Shown: piece by piece, positions 30,691-43,443 of the stretch
Position numbering within the stretch: the stretch's first letter is position 1
Layout: every line of letters begins with the position of its first letter
NCBI RefSeq assembly: GCF_937616625.2
Contig: NC_065570.1
Span: 13,588,001-13,652,000 of the forward strand
Length of the DNA: 64,000 bases
DNA from: Mercurialis annua
Lineage: Eukaryota; Streptophyta; Magnoliopsida; Malpighiales; Euphorbiaceae
Reading direction: 5' to 3'
Program-made: the position numbers and the translations under genes
The notes under the pieces: generated by a model
Told to the model about the DNA's origin: nothing
The model's input: the letters and a program-made list of their open reading frames with translations, nothing else
The model's database searches: none

Positions 30691-33600
30691 GATGTTAGCC
30701 TCAACCAGTCTTGAGTACTAATAAGTTCTTCCACCAATTTTTGAGTCAAAGAGCTCCTAAAACAGTCCAATACCCTCCTACCGGTAATAAAGGCAGATTT
30801 GAAAGCAATCGTGGAAATGGAAACGGCAAGAATATCTCGTGCCATTTTTGAAAGAATAGAAAATCTCTCTTGGTTTTGTTTCCACCGTTTGAAAACATCC
30901 AAATTCTAATCCTCTATAACAGGCTCATTCAAATACATTGTCACCTCTATTATTTTGGTAATATTGTTGCCCATTTCCATACGGTGTTATTTGAATCTTG
31001 CCTTAAAAACGGGATTTAAAACCAGATTGAGGGACAACAACAGGTTGTGAATCAATAATATGTTGAGATTGGGACGCATTGCTTCTACCCTCATACATCT
31101 GTTGATACTCCTCATAAAATGTATTCAGCTCAAGCATTATTTTGTTTTGCAAGATTTTAGCAATTTCGTTCCCAAATACAATTTGCAAAGAAAATTTAAT
31201 CTCTTCTAACTTGGCAGTGGGGTCAAAAACACAAGCAATGAAAATTAACCTATTCATTTTGTATGGATTACCGCAATATGGATCAAATTTTGACTTCATG
31301 CTAAGACACAACTGTTTTATCTCAAGATCATTACTACCAATCATGTCATGTAAAACCAAACTCAAATCAGAGATCTCACAAAAATGAGAGTTAGATGTGA
31401 CATACAAAGACCCGGATATGCGCAATGTGGCATCATAAAAATGAGATAAATATCTAGTGAATTTTGATATACAAGATCAATCTAAAAAAATAAGGAATAT
31501 CATCTAAATTTGCCCTCAATGAAGACTCTTGTTCGTCATACTTATCAAACACCCTTTCATACATATGTGCAACTTATAACATTTTATATGTTGAATTCCG
31601 GCGAGTAGGCACATCAAGGCATAAAGATTTTTTAGTTTCAATTCCAACAAATTGAGCTAGCTCATTGAACTTCCTAACACAGGAAAACTATTTTTAATAT
31701 ACTTGCAACAATTCCTAATCTTCTTTACGGATGGATGAATATCTCTCAAACCTTCATTTACCACCAAATTCAAAACATGAGCAATGCACCTCACATGCAA
31801 ATAATCACTTCTAGTATCCCATGACTTCATTTTTTTCTTAAGGTGTACAGGTGCTCTGTTATTTGTACTTGCATTATCAATTGTCATAGTAAAAACATTC
31901 TTGATACCCCATTCAAGCAAAAAGTTCTCTATGACATTGCAATATACTCACCCCTATGACATGATATTGGAACAAATGCAAGTATTATGTCATGTAACTT
32001 CCACTCATCATCAATAAAATGCACAGTTACACGCATATAGTTAATCCTCTTATGCTAGTCCAACTATTAATTGTTAAACATACTCTTTGGCATGCTTTTT
32101 TTTTTATGAATTCTTTCAATTTCAGCCTCTCATCTAAGTACAGCTGATAGAAATCCCTAGTTATTTTCCACCTAGAAGACATCTTAAACTTAGGACTAGT
32201 AGTCTCCATTAATCTTTTAAATCCTATTCCTTCAACAAACATAAATGGGAATTCATCCACTATAATCATGAATGTTAAAGATTTCCTTATAGCATCTTGG
32301 TCGAATTTCCAAGTACTTCATGTACCCATTACAACATCACCATCATTGTTATCATCATTTTTAGCAAGATTGGAAACTAACAGTGCTTGTCTAGTGTCCT
32401 TACTGTGTGGATTTGTTAAACATGTTAGCATATGAGCTATTAAAAGAAGTGTCATTCACTCTCAAATTACATTGATAAATTCTTGCACAATGCATACATT
32501 TAGCTTTAATAATCTTACTCTCTTCATCAATTTTTTTAAAGTGATCCTAAATAGGGGATCTACTTGCGATCTGCTTATGTTTTCTTTGTTACTTTGGTTC
32601 ACCAGCAGAAGCAGTAGTGAGATTAGCAGTAGCAGTAGCAATATCATTGCTAGCACCACCTATCTCAGTTGGCTGACAAACTGCCATCTAAAAAATAATA
32701 CAAAAATATAAATAAGAACCACAAATGCTTTAAAAGAAATAGCAGAAATAATCACAAATTAGTTATAAATTACTTGAGCTATGAAACATGTGGCAAAGGA
32801 ATTAAACCAAGCAACAAGAAACAACAACAACAGAATATTCACGTTAAAAAAAAGACATACATTTGCAGAATGTATTAGAATAAATCAAAGAATTTTATAA
32901 ATAAATAACAAATCTCAAATTATATCAGCACTCATAAAATGTCATTTAAATTTACAAATAACCTAAAAATCAGATTTAACTCAAATAATAAAACATATGA
33001 CATAGGCTTTTATATTATTAATAAATAAGTAGATTACACAGGATTTAACATAAAATTTAATTTGATCTAAGTATTTTAGTTTTTAAATCAATTGTATATA
33101 ACTTACATATATTTGATTTAAGAAAAAATAGTTTGTATTAAAAAATATTGATAAGCAACTAAAAATAATTTTTTTATACGAGTAGAAAAATATAAAAACT
33201 GCAATTATAAAAAATTAATAATGGATAAAAAAATATAAAAATAAAAAGAGAAAAAAAAATTATGACTGGGTAGATCCATAAAGTTTACCTTATTATTTGT
33301 AAATTTTAGCTCAAATTCGAGAAAATAGAGGCTCAAATTTCGTTTATGAAAGGATTGTCGATTTCGGTTAGAAAGATGGAGACAAATGGGTCTGTAGTTT
33401 TGAGTGGGCCAACTGTTAAGTTAGTTAAATGTGGAAATGAGCTTTGTATATGTTGGATTACAATTAAGAATATGTTGTTATTTTTAAATATAAAACAACG
33501 TTGTTTTATATATTTTATAAATGGACGTCGTTTTATTAAAGTTTATTCGGTTTAAAAATATTTCGAATCGAACAAAAAACTGAAAATTTGTCTATTTTTT

Positions 33601-33701
33601 AACCAAACAGTTTCATGTTCCGTATTAACCGTACCATAATTCAATTTTCTGTTCGGTTTTGGTTTAGAAGCTCGCTTCGGTTGGATTTTTGCACAGACCT
33701 A
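30690..33701 (-). mobile_element. hAT-type DNA transposon, left end lost
   Basis: A decayed hAT transposase lies on the - strand. The right edge reads, on the - strand, TAGGTCTGTGCAAAAATCCA, a typical plant hAT terminal inverted repeat. No matching left end exists: the coding C-terminus runs directly into the E4 integrase at about 30690, so a deletion or an internal insertion removed it. The 5' flank of the transposase (32700-33690) is AT-rich. Confidence 0.7.
30695..32690 (-). pseudogene. hAT transposase (BED zinc finger, catalytic region, dimerisation domain), decayed
   Basis: From 5' to 3' on the - strand: a BED-type finger remnant (KAKCMHCARIYQCNLRVN near 32490), KITRDFYQLYLDERLK and LTINSWTSIRGLT (32030-32190), FTMTIDNASTNN and HVRCIAHVLNLVVNEGLRDI (31700-31900), LIFIACVFDPTAKLEEIKF (31190-31250), then the hAT dimerisation domain (ILSKMARDILAVSISTIA, VLDCFRSSLTQKLVEELIST, QDWLR; 30700-30870). 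The order and motifs match Ac/ricesleeper-type transposases. Multiple stops and frameshifts make it inactive. Confidence 0.82.
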
Positions 33702-35345
33702 CTTATATTGCTTAATTCTTCATACTCTTAATTTTTGCATTTTTTATTGTTCACTTCTTTGATCCCTTTCCTTTCAATCTAATGAACTAGACATTCCATA
33801 ACTATGCTTCATCCCTTGTAAGGGTGGTGTGCGTTCGCATAATACATAGTGTGAGATCGCACACTGCGTAGTTTCGTAGTGTGCGTTTGTACGGCGAGCT
33901 TCAATAGCTCGATCCGTGATTATTCTTCACATATTTTGAATTTCATGCATAATCAACATTTAATTCAACGTTTAATTCATCAATGTTCACTTCTTTATAC
34001 ATATTTATCCAATTTAATTTAGCTTACAATCACTACATCACCAAAATCAATCCATATAAACAATTATCATATTCATATTCATCAATTTCAATTTCAATTT
34101 AATTAATAGCCATTATGCTGCTTTTATCCTATTATAACTTTATATGCATATCTAAACTCTAATAACTTAATCAATAATTCTTAAACTAACACTAATCAAC
34201 CTCATATATCATCAATCAAGATTAATTCATCAAGAATAGATTGATTACCTCATGAACTTGTATAAACCTCAAGAACTTTTCAATTGATAGATGAACGATC
34301 AATAGACCTCGATGTATTCGGAAGCCGTTCTTTAATTATTACTCTCCGCACTTGATTTACTTGATTTATAGGTTTAATTCTATGTTTTATTTGAATTTCG
34401 ATGATAAATTGGGGAAGGAATACTGTTTCTAGGGTTTTAGGACGAATACTAGTGTTTATGGAGCATCAGAAATGAAGGGAAATGATTTTCCCCTCATCTT
34501 GCACGTATAAGGCCTATTTATATGCCCTATAGCTGATCTGGAAGGTGTGCGATCACACAAAAATGAGTCTGTGCTCGCGCACAAGCTTTTGCGTTTGCAC
34601 ACAAGCTTATGTTTTGTACAACTTGTCATTTCAAGGGTGCGTTCGCACACTTTTCTAAACTTGTCCAAATGCAAATCGCAATGGTCCGTTTATTGGTTTA
34701 CCTTTAAAGAAGGCATCCAACAAGTTTTTTCTCGATTCAACGATTCAATTGGAAGAGATTGTTGCTTTACTAGGCTGTGTCTAATTACAAGCAGCATTCG
34801 TGTACTATCCTGAAAACTTTTCAAAAATGAATTACTAGGATGTGTCTAACCCCAATTTGTACACTCATTGCACCACTTCATATATGATTAATATATATTT
34901 ATTTTACCTTAAGAATTTGTGGAATTCAATTCCATCTATAATCACATTGTTTAAGACGTAATCACATTTCATTTGATTATTGGCCATTTTATCTCTTATA
35001 CTTATTCACTATTTATTTAATCTAAGTCCAGCTTTGAAAAATATAATTCTTAATACAATAAACATATTTGGCAATCTTTTCTTGTTTCTTTAACCATATA
35101 CAATCTTTGTTTTGATATCCAAGTCTTATATTGCTTAATTATCATGCTGAATTTCGACGGTTTATATATTTCATATTGAAGTGTTCGCTAACCTTTGATT
35201 TTATTATGGTCCTTCAATTCGTTTTTAATAACATCACTTTCCATATAGCACATGTCATATCAAATTTCTGATGATTCATACATTATACGTCAATATAGCA
35301 CATCTCATATCAAATTTTTGACGATTCATACATTATACGTCAATA
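33702..35345 (-). repeat. LTR-like repeat fragment, probably of a Ty3/gypsy element
   Basis: No coding sequence. A core-promoter-like CATATAAATAGGCC lies on the - strand at 34511-34524, with an AGGGTTTTAG region nearby, as in LTR U3 segments. Short near-palindromes of the type GTGCGTTCGCAC recur at 33828-33890 and 34540-34650. At 35234-35345 a segment of about 50 bp (CATATCAAATTTYTGAYGAT, then ATTATACGTCAATA) is repeated in tandem. Edges are not defined. Confidence 0.4.
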
Positions 35346-35689
35346 GTTGACATCACACAAGTGCAAGGTGTTACACCTCAATCATGAGTACGAGTGACCG
35401 ATGTACTAGGCTGTGAGCGATGCTACTCCGCATAAGATGTTTCGGTCATTGAAGTTCAATGCCAGAATGCGAGATCGGCTATGAGCATCGGGACTTTTAA
35501 AGAGACTCCTAGAGAGTAAGATGAGAAGAGAAAGTCTAATGCAATGCAGCAGGTGCGGATATGCATGGTAAATAGATATTGATCAATAAGATGCAATTCG
35601 TTTGGTTGTGTCCGTGGTAACTATTTTTAAAAGGCATTTTGAAAACATTTTTGTTCTTAATATTTAAAAGCAGTTTTTAGTCATCCCTA

Positions 35690-36390
35690 GTACAGTCGCC
35701 ATTGTGAGTGGAGCGGGTTTCACGGGCGCTCGCCTAGATTTATAGCTGACCTTGCATCTGGTGAGTTTTGAAAAAAATAGAGTCTCCATATAACTCAGCT
35801 AGAAAAAACCTTTTATAACAACTAGACAACCTCACATGCTTATGGGTGAAATCATCGTGCACTTTACTAAAAGGCCAGGTTCGTGAAAACTACCAACACT
35901 CTTGTACTTGACTTATTGATCAGATTGGTTTAAAAGACAAATTTGGAATATATCATCTCAACATACAAAGTAGTCCATAGGATAAAGCGTTGGAAAGTAA
36001 AAAATCTGGAAAAGTAAAAGCTGGAAATAAGCATGCATGACGGACATATGACTCGATCTGCACTGGCATGTGAACAAGTAGCAATTGCTCCTAAGAAAAT
36101 ATCTAATCCTAGGGTTTCTATCATGTAACTGGCAAAGCTGGATTTTATTTCATCTACGGGCATAAGCCTACACCGGATGTATATGTGAGATTGATTTTAA
36201 TTATACCATCTTGAATGCCTATACAACCACTAATTATATTTTCATGACAATCCTAAAAAATTTAGGTAATTTATTAGTTTGAAGCTAAATTAACGTGATT
36301 GTCTAGATTAAACCTGTTAATATTGGTGGATCTGGACATGCATGGAAGAAATAAATATTATTGACATGTCCAATTACAAGTGATATACAT
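35690..36390. repeat. Dispersed repeat, copy A
   Basis: Shares a long colinear stretch with 46370-46510 plus 47581-48090: a GAGTCTCCATATAACTCAG / TAGTCGCCATCTTATTTAG part, then AATGCCTATACAACCACTAA, a TTTCATGRCAATC part and AACTAAATTAACRTGATTRTCT. The 'gagtcgccac' style is typical of noncoding regions of plant LTR retrotransposons in my experience, but the element type is not established. Bases 35346-35689 hold no supported feature. Confidence 0.55.
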
Positions 36391-37513
36391 AAAATTAAGA
36401 TTTTTTGTTATTTTATCTTGTGTTTTGGGGTTGGTATTGTTCCTCTATGGAGTGTAGGAAATTAGGATTTATTATTTTTTTATCTGTCGTGTATAATTTT
36501 GTTCTTCCCTCCTTTTAATTAGTTATAATAGTAGTTTATATAGTCTTAGGGATAGGTTTAGGGTTTCCTAGAGTCCAAGTTAAGTTAGGATTGTGTCGTT
36601 AGTATATCGGTTAGGTTAGATGTCTATCTAGGGTAATAAATCAATTAATTTTATATTTATCAGTATATGTCATAAAAAAGACGGTAAAAGGCTCTTTTGG
36701 TCCCTGAAAGTATCAAAAAGGGCTTTCAAGACCATTAAAATTTGAGTATGGTCAATTTCATCCACCAAGTCTACAAATTGGCCTATATACTTATAATGCA
36801 TTACAGTTAGTCAAAAAAATTGGACTTTTATTATAACCTTTTTGGATTTTTATAAACTATTTGCGGATAAATTATGCTTCAATCCCTCAATTTTGTCGTT
36901 CCGCACTAATATAGCCTGCTTGAATTCAAATATGCAGATTGCTAGCTTGTTATCCGGACGATTTTCTCTGAAAATTATCATTGGACACGTTAGTCCCTTA
37001 TCATTTTTTACCTATCTGAAAATATGTGTCTACAATATTATAAAAAAATCATTCTTATGATAAATTCTGAATCAATTACATTTTGCAATCTAAAATTATT
37101 AATCATATAAATTCTTAATTTAACGAAATTAATTGAAAAAAATTATAATATTATAAAATTAATAAAGCAAAATAATATTTTTATTTAAATAGACAAATAA
37201 ATTATCTTTTACCTAAAAAAGTTAAAATTAGTTGAACAACATTGCCATTTGACTTAAAAATAATACGAACAGCTAATCATTTGGTTAAAAAAATTTCAAC
37301 CCCTTCGATAAGATTTATGGCTCCACCGCTAACCCCAACTTTTTTTTTCTTTTTTCACCTCTCCAAAAAGAAAATCCTAGCTTCGACCATGTTTGTTCAA
37401 GTCTTTAGAATACTCGAGTTCTTAGGTCCCTTGTTTGGACCTTCAGTTCCCATTTGTTCGAATTTTTAGAACGCCCTAGTTTTTAGGTTCCTTGTCAGGA
37501 CCTTCAAACTATT
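36391..37513. other. Intergenic, no recognised gene
   Basis: AT-rich. A TCTTTTGGTCCCTGAAAGTA stretch near 36695 looks like the edge of a terminal-repeat element, but no partner end was found. Short ORFs here have no recognisable domain. Confidence 0.4.
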
Positions 37514-37995
37514 AAGACCATCTCCAACCCATACTCAAATTTGAGCATGAGTCTCTTTTTTTCACTCCAACACATGCTCTTTTTTCAATCCATTTTTTTG
37601 TTTATAAATAGTAAAAACTCATTTTTTTAGTATAATTTTTCAATTACAATTTATATAGTTAACTTTGTAAATATTCATTTTGATACAACTTATCATTGAA
37701 TACTAATTCGGAGGCATGAATAAGATTGTTAAATAGTAATTTTATTATTAATATTTGAATTGTACTGTATTATTTTAATTTCAAATATATTAATAGACAA
37801 TGATGTATGTGGTTAAAATATAAAAATAAATGTAAAATGGTAAATGATTAAATGTAGTAGTATTGAATATAAAAGAGAATATAGAAAATATTTTTTTGGT
37901 ATGAAAAATGGGGTAATGGATTGGAGTAAAAACACTAAAAAAACCTAAAATGTGTAAATTGAAACTTATTTTTGAGTTTTGGATTAGAGATAGTT
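37514..37995. mobile_element. Possible MITE with imperfect inverted ends
   Basis: The left end ACCATCTCCAACCCATACTC pairs loosely with the complement of the right end (CTATCTCTAATCCAAAACTC). The interior is AT-rich and noncoding. No clear target duplication, so the call is tentative. Confidence 0.35.
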
Positions 37996-38261
37996 TGGAC
38001 ATTATTCGATCTTCTAAATTCCTTGCTCGATTCTTTGTGTTATTGATATTGAGCTGACTATCTTTGACTTGCTGAATTTGGTTGACTTTTAGAATTTTTG
38101 CTCAGGATAAGTTCACTGACAAAGTCTAACTTTCCAAAAAATAGCATTTTTTTCACTTGATTTATTTTTGCCAATCTACTTTTCAGAAAGTTAAGGTGTT
38201 GATTTCCTTTTGACCTAAAAAAACCTAGATAAGTTATACTTCTCTAGTTAAATTAATTAAA

Positions 38262-38765
38262 GGCCTAATCACTCAAAAAACCCTCACCTTTAAACTTTTT
38301 TTCAATTCCACCCCGACGTTGAAAATTTGTCAATTTTACCCACTTTTGAATTTTCCGTTTTCAATTGTACCCCAATATTTTAATTTTTGTTAATTTTTTT
38401 ACTTAAATGATGAAATCATTCAATTAATTAAGTCTAAACATGAAATTAAATTCTTTTTTATTCAAAAAAATACAACTAAGTCCTTTATTTTTAAAAACTA
38501 ACTAAAAACCATAATCAAATTAACACTAATTTAAATTCTTAATTAATTTAATTAAATTTAAATAAATTTTAAAAATATACAATTAATATATGCGAGACAC
38601 GGAGAATGTTTTAAACAAATTCCCAAACGCAAAAGACGTTAATTTAATTTTTCAGGGTACAATTGAAACACAAAAATGCAAAATAGGGTAAAATTGACAA
38701 ATTTTCAACGTCAGGGTATGATTGAAAAGGGGCTAAAAGGTCGGGGTTTTTTAAGACATTAGGCC
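38262..38765. mobile_element. MULE-type non-autonomous element with 9-bp target duplication
   Basis: 504 bp starting GGCCTAATCACTC and ending GACATTAGGCC, with inverted repeats of about 80 bp that share GACGTTGAAAATTTGTCAAT and TTTTACCC. It is flanked on both sides by TTAATTAAA (38253-38261 and 38766-38774), the 9-bp duplication typical of Mutator-like elements. No coding sequence. The terminal repeats are related to those of 46520-47571. Confidence 0.85.
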
Positions 38766-38774
38766 TTAATTAAA

Positions 38775-39534
38775 ATGCTATTATATTTCTATATTTAATC
38801 AACCAATTTAGTTATTAAGGGTAATTTTAACTTTAAATTTTAATTTAATTAAAAATAAAATACAACTTTCCGGAAAGTTATTAAGTGAACCAAGTAATGA
38901 AAATTTTAATTTCCTCCACGCTAACTTTCTCGGTAATTAACTTTCCAAAAAATATACTTTTCAAAAATTGTACATTTTTGAACCAAGTGAGGCCTGAATG
39001 TACTGTGTTATCTACAATGAAATTAGAAGGTAAGGCAACTGCCGAAAATTTGCATGCGGATATGACAAGTTCTAAGTGGCCATTTGACTTGTGAGGCAAA
39101 GTCTAGGATCCATCTTCAAATTCACAATCCATAAATTACAGTAGGCACTGGATAAACTATTAAGGCTTTATTTTTATGCAAGTTTATCACATTCAATGAG
39201 GAAATCGGCCGGGATTAAGGCTTTTTGAGAAAATTACACTCCTTGTGCTTTTTTACGATGTTTTTGCAAAAATAGTCATTTTTATTTAATTTAGATAATT
39301 GTTCGAAGCAGATCTGTGAGTTGCTCTTTTATTGAAATGCAGTCAATAAAAGCAATATTATCATACAAATAAACAGTATAATTATAGAAATGCATCTGCA
39401 AACTGCAGCTAATTGAAAAATCGACAAAAGGAAATAAGAGAGTGCATTTTCAATAATCAGTAGTTGTTAGTTTGTCAAAGCATAAAGTGTCCTAGAGTCG
39501 GATGATTAGTTGAACGTATATCATGTAATAATTT
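38775..39534. other. Intergenic, no recognised gene
   Basis: AT-rich sequence downstream of the Rab gene. The overlapping short ORFs near 38881-39099 on both strands have no recognisable domain. Confidence 0.4.
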
Positions 39535-39693
39535 TTAACATAATTACTACCACTTGAGTTTAGGTCAAAATCAATACTTTTCCCCTGCATTTTCCCGTGT
39601 AAAAGAGGTTCCCGTGGGCGACGGTTATTTTTAAAATGCAGGAGAAACACAGTAACTTTAACCTAACTTCATAGGGTGATAGTAATTTTTACT
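39535..39693. mobile_element. Small foldback element
   Basis: About 160 bp. AATTACTACCACTTGAGTTT then AGGTCAAA and CCCCTGCATTTT on the left are mirrored by AAAATGCAGGAG and AACCTAACTTCATAGGGTGA then TAGTAATTTTT on the right. No coding sequence and no confirmed target duplication. It lies about 140 bp beyond the 3' end of the Rab coding region. Confidence 0.5.
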
Positions 39694-39836
39694 CCCTTTC
39701 CAGTAATGTACAGTTGATAATGCTTCAGTGAGCCATCATAAAGTCAGAACAAGGCCAATGGTATAATAAGGAAAAGGAGCAAAAGAAACGAAGAAAATAT
39801 AAATAACCTGCATAGCTCCATCGTCTTTATAATTCA

Positions 39837-41000
39837 TCAACAACATCTTCCTCCATTTCTAGATTCTGCATCGCCATCCTGGCCGCCATCGCCATGTAAA
39901 ACAACAGTCTTACCGTTACCCATCAAGGGAGCATCCTGTTTAGTTAATTCGGTAGACATTACTTTCCGGCTTAATATACTATAAATCTCTCTAACAACTG
40001 TCTGAAAGGCAGCAGCGACATTGGAGGAATCAAGAGCTGAAGTTTCCATGAAAAACAAGCCTTGTGTCTCTGCCAACGCCTTGCCTTCAGCTGTCGAAAC
40101 CTCTCTCGCATCATTCAGATCCGACTTGTTACCAACAAGTATTGTTACAACATTCATGTCGGAGTGAGCTGTCCAATCACAAAATGACAACAATCCATCA
40201 TCTGCTCATGGTACTTGGCAAGCAAAACAGTTCTAGTAATAGTCAGCATCAAGTGCATTTCACAAATTCATCAGGTAGATGCTTTTGGCATGTGCCATGT
40301 GCAATATATCATTTCCACATATATTCATTACTATTGGGACCCATCTATACCAAAAAAATTGCAGTTTGCTGAAATTTGGTCGGTTCGGTTCAGTTATGAA
40401 TATTTGGCCAGTTTGTAACCGAACCAACCAATTCTCAGCCCCAACTACATCATCAATTTAACCAACAATGGCACTGCAAAATTCTTTAGTGTTGCCATTA
40501 GGGCTTCATTTTATTGCAAAGGAATCACAATTTAATTTTTCGTAGTAGAACAAACATGAATTTTCAGGATAAGGACCAACTAAACAATCTTTATAATCAA
40601 GAATCAAGAATGAGAAATGAAATGAAACAATCCATGTATTCAGAATAATATAATTAGCCTTACTGTGAAGCTCATTAAGCCACTTGCCGACGCTGTCAAA
40701 AGTCTGGCGCCTGCTTATGTCATAAACCAGGAGAGCTCCTACTGCACCTCTGTAGTATGCAGATGTAACGGCCCTAAACCGCTCTTGACCTGCCGTATCC
40801 CATATCTGTGCTTTAATTTCCTTTCCATTAATACCTATCTTTTGGGTTTGAAACTCTACTCCTATAGTTGACTTCGAGTTTGGATAAAATTCATCTCTAG
40901 CAAATCTTGCAAGCAAATTTGATTTTCCAACAGCTGAATCACCAATTAGAACAATTTTAAAGAGGTAATCCTCAGTTTTTTCCTCAGAATAGTTATCCAT
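39837..41000 (-). CDS. RABA5: RABA5-like (Rab11-class) small GTPase
   Basis: Two coding exons, 41000-40664 and 40168-39837, give 222 aa. The intron 40169-40663 has CACA|GTAAGG and GGACAG|CT and joins in frame to give LNELHTHSDMNVV. Motifs present are the P-loop GDSAVGKS, switch I with STIGVEFQT, switch [13 protein letters not shown], the base-binding NKSDL and the ETSALDS loop. [14 protein letters not shown] is the plant RabA signature. The protein ends GGRCC, a double-cysteine geranylgeranylation site for membrane attachment. RabA/Rab11 GTPases act at the trans-Golgi network and recycling endosomes in secretion, cytokinesis and tip growth. Assignment to subgroup A5 rests on remembered similarity (KWLNELHTHSD) and is less certain than the RabA call. 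The gene looks intact. No other member of its pathway is nearby. Confidence 0.9.
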
Positions 41001-43434
41001 TTTCCGTCCTTCACCAAATTGTTGCTCTATGAAAGGACATCTATAATTATTAGCTCAGTGGATTGTTAATCTTTACAAGGACTAGGAGGCTTAAAGATCA
41101 ATCCAAGCAATGATATCTCCCTTTTACAGATGATGAAACAGAAGTGAGATATCCAACAGCATGAAAGGAAACTTGACAGGCAGGAAAAGTTATAAAAGAA
41201 ACAGGTAAATCAAGGGTATACCTATCTTCTTAAGTTAGGTATACCTATCTTCATGAATTGGGGTTCAATAAAAGAACTGAAACTTCTACTAGAACCCTCT
41301 GCTTTAACACAGCCTCCTGTTTCCACTCCGTGATTTTTAGAAGTAGAATAGGTCTCCCTCAAAACGACGGCAATCCCTGCAATTTCAAGAAAGCATCCGA
41401 GCTTAAGCAGCTATACGGAAAGTAAAATTCTTTTAATATCTGTTATGGGTTATCACAAACAAAGGCGCTACTTATGCATAAGGACCAATTGCTAATTTTT
41501 ATGTTGAACATATACGGAAATGCTGAAATGGGAATCAGTAAAATGAAATGACAAAAGTAGAACTTGACTAGTTTCCATATTACATTCCAGAAAACCAAAA
41601 TTTCAAATGTAAAACGTTTTGGATAATTTGATATAATATTCCCCTATATGAATACATCACATCTCTGCACATGTATGCTTTCTAAATGCTTGAATACCTC
41701 TCAATCTCAAGTAGGAAAAGCAAGTATTACCTCAATCCTTTTTGTCTCTCCACTTGCAGGCCTTGTTGCATGCTCTGACTTTCCTGCTTCACCTCTTATC
41801 TTGCATTATGCATCTAACAGCCCTGGGAATACAAGACGATGGATGACATCCTTTTTGCATATATTAACATGATATTCTACTTAACTTGCTGAAAATCTTA
41901 CAAATTCGCACAAAGTCCCGTTACACATCAGGCATACCCAAAAAATAGAGCATGAAATTTAAATCACATCTATGATCTATGATTATCATTTGAATGCAAT
42001 GTATCATGGCTTTTACTGAGACTCAAAAAGTCAGCGGTCTACTAAATTTCCTAGAAGTTAAATTCTGTGAGTTCTCGGCTCAAACAGCCACAGCTTCTTT
42101 ACAATTTAGACTTCTTATCTACCAACTAACATGGACACGCACACCTCAAGCCAGCTTTCGAAAAGTCCACTCGGGTAAAGTTTAGTAATACAAAGACAAT
42201 CTAAGAGCTTGATCATAACATTTTACCACCAAAAACATCTAACACATTCAACTAAATTTATCTCAAATTTTGATCAAAAGGCAAGATCACGGAACAACGA
42301 GACAAGACATGCCATGTAAAACCCCAACCATAAAGTGCATTTGATAAAATTGCTTCCAAAAAGAAGAGCAAAAGCAAGAAAATATAAAATGGCTTTTTAA
42401 CATGTCGAGAGTTAAATCATAAAATTTAAACAAAAGACAAAAAAAAAAAAAAACAAAGGCAGCTGCTTAAACCAAACTTTAAAAAGCCTACAATGATTTT
42501 GTTGTTTCTTATTAAAAAAAAAAACAGTGTAGATTTTAACTTTACAAGCTGTACAAAATGTCAAACTTTTCGGTGCAAAGCGAGGCTCCATAGTCAGCAA
42601 AGGCAATCACAATAACAATCTAGGTAGCACGGACACGGAGACACCGAACATACACGGAAAACTGTGTAATTTTAAGATTCTCTATAAAGTTTCGTGTCAG
42701 AAACCTCAAGTGCTCAAAAAACGAAAAACGAGACACGCTGATTGAATAAAGTGTCCGCGCTACCAAAGAGCTAACCACACAGCCCTTTATGAATTTAAAT
42801 ACAACCCCATTTCTCACTATAGCTCATACAAGAATAAAAATCACACAAGACCCATCAGATCACATAAGAAAAATTACCCAAATGGCATCGAAATTCCGAT
42901 GAAATTAAAGTTGAATAGAAACTGAAGACTTAGCAGAACCTCCAAAAAAAAGTGAGGGAAGAAAAATAGTACCGGTTGTTGATGATGTGAGGAGCCTATC
43001 TGTAGTTTGGTATCAAATTCGTGAAGCTAAAATGGGAGGTTTGAAAATGAAGGGAGCCATTTATAGAATTGGGATCTGATGAAAATAATTGATAATATTA
43101 ATGGCAATGTGGGTTGGTGGTGGTTTAATAAATTAGAGAGTTGATGGTTTTGTTTGTTTTATGCGTTTTTGGAGAAGAAGAAGAAGAAGAGGAGACGGGA
43201 CCATATGCACAGACAGATAAGAGAACCCATTCACTTTCTTTCTGACTTTAGCCGTTACGATGCATTTAATCACTTAAATGGCCCTTCTTCTTCTACCTTT
43301 TTTTTTATTTTATTTTGATCAATATGTAGGTCAATAGACCGACCGAACCGCTCATATTCAGCTCGATAAGAGTTCGGTTCAAACTTGTTAATTAGTCTAT
43401 AGCTACATAAGCTCAGGACTTAATTTGTATTTGT
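41001..43434 (-). other. Upstream region of the Rab gene, probable leader and promoter
   Basis: No coding domain is seen. On the - strand, a CTTCTTCTTCTTCTTC run at 43172-43198 resembles the pyrimidine-rich leaders of plant housekeeping genes. A 5' UTR exon there with a leader intron reaching to about 41020 is possible, but no splice pair can be proved. Poly-A and poly-T runs occur at 42435-42455 and 42515-42525. Confidence 0.35.
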
Positions 43435-43443
43435 TTGTTTAAA

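Noticed and set aside
40064..40461. + strand ORFs over the Rab gene intron
   Set aside because: Antisense shadows of exon 2 and intron sequence, with no protein family recognised.
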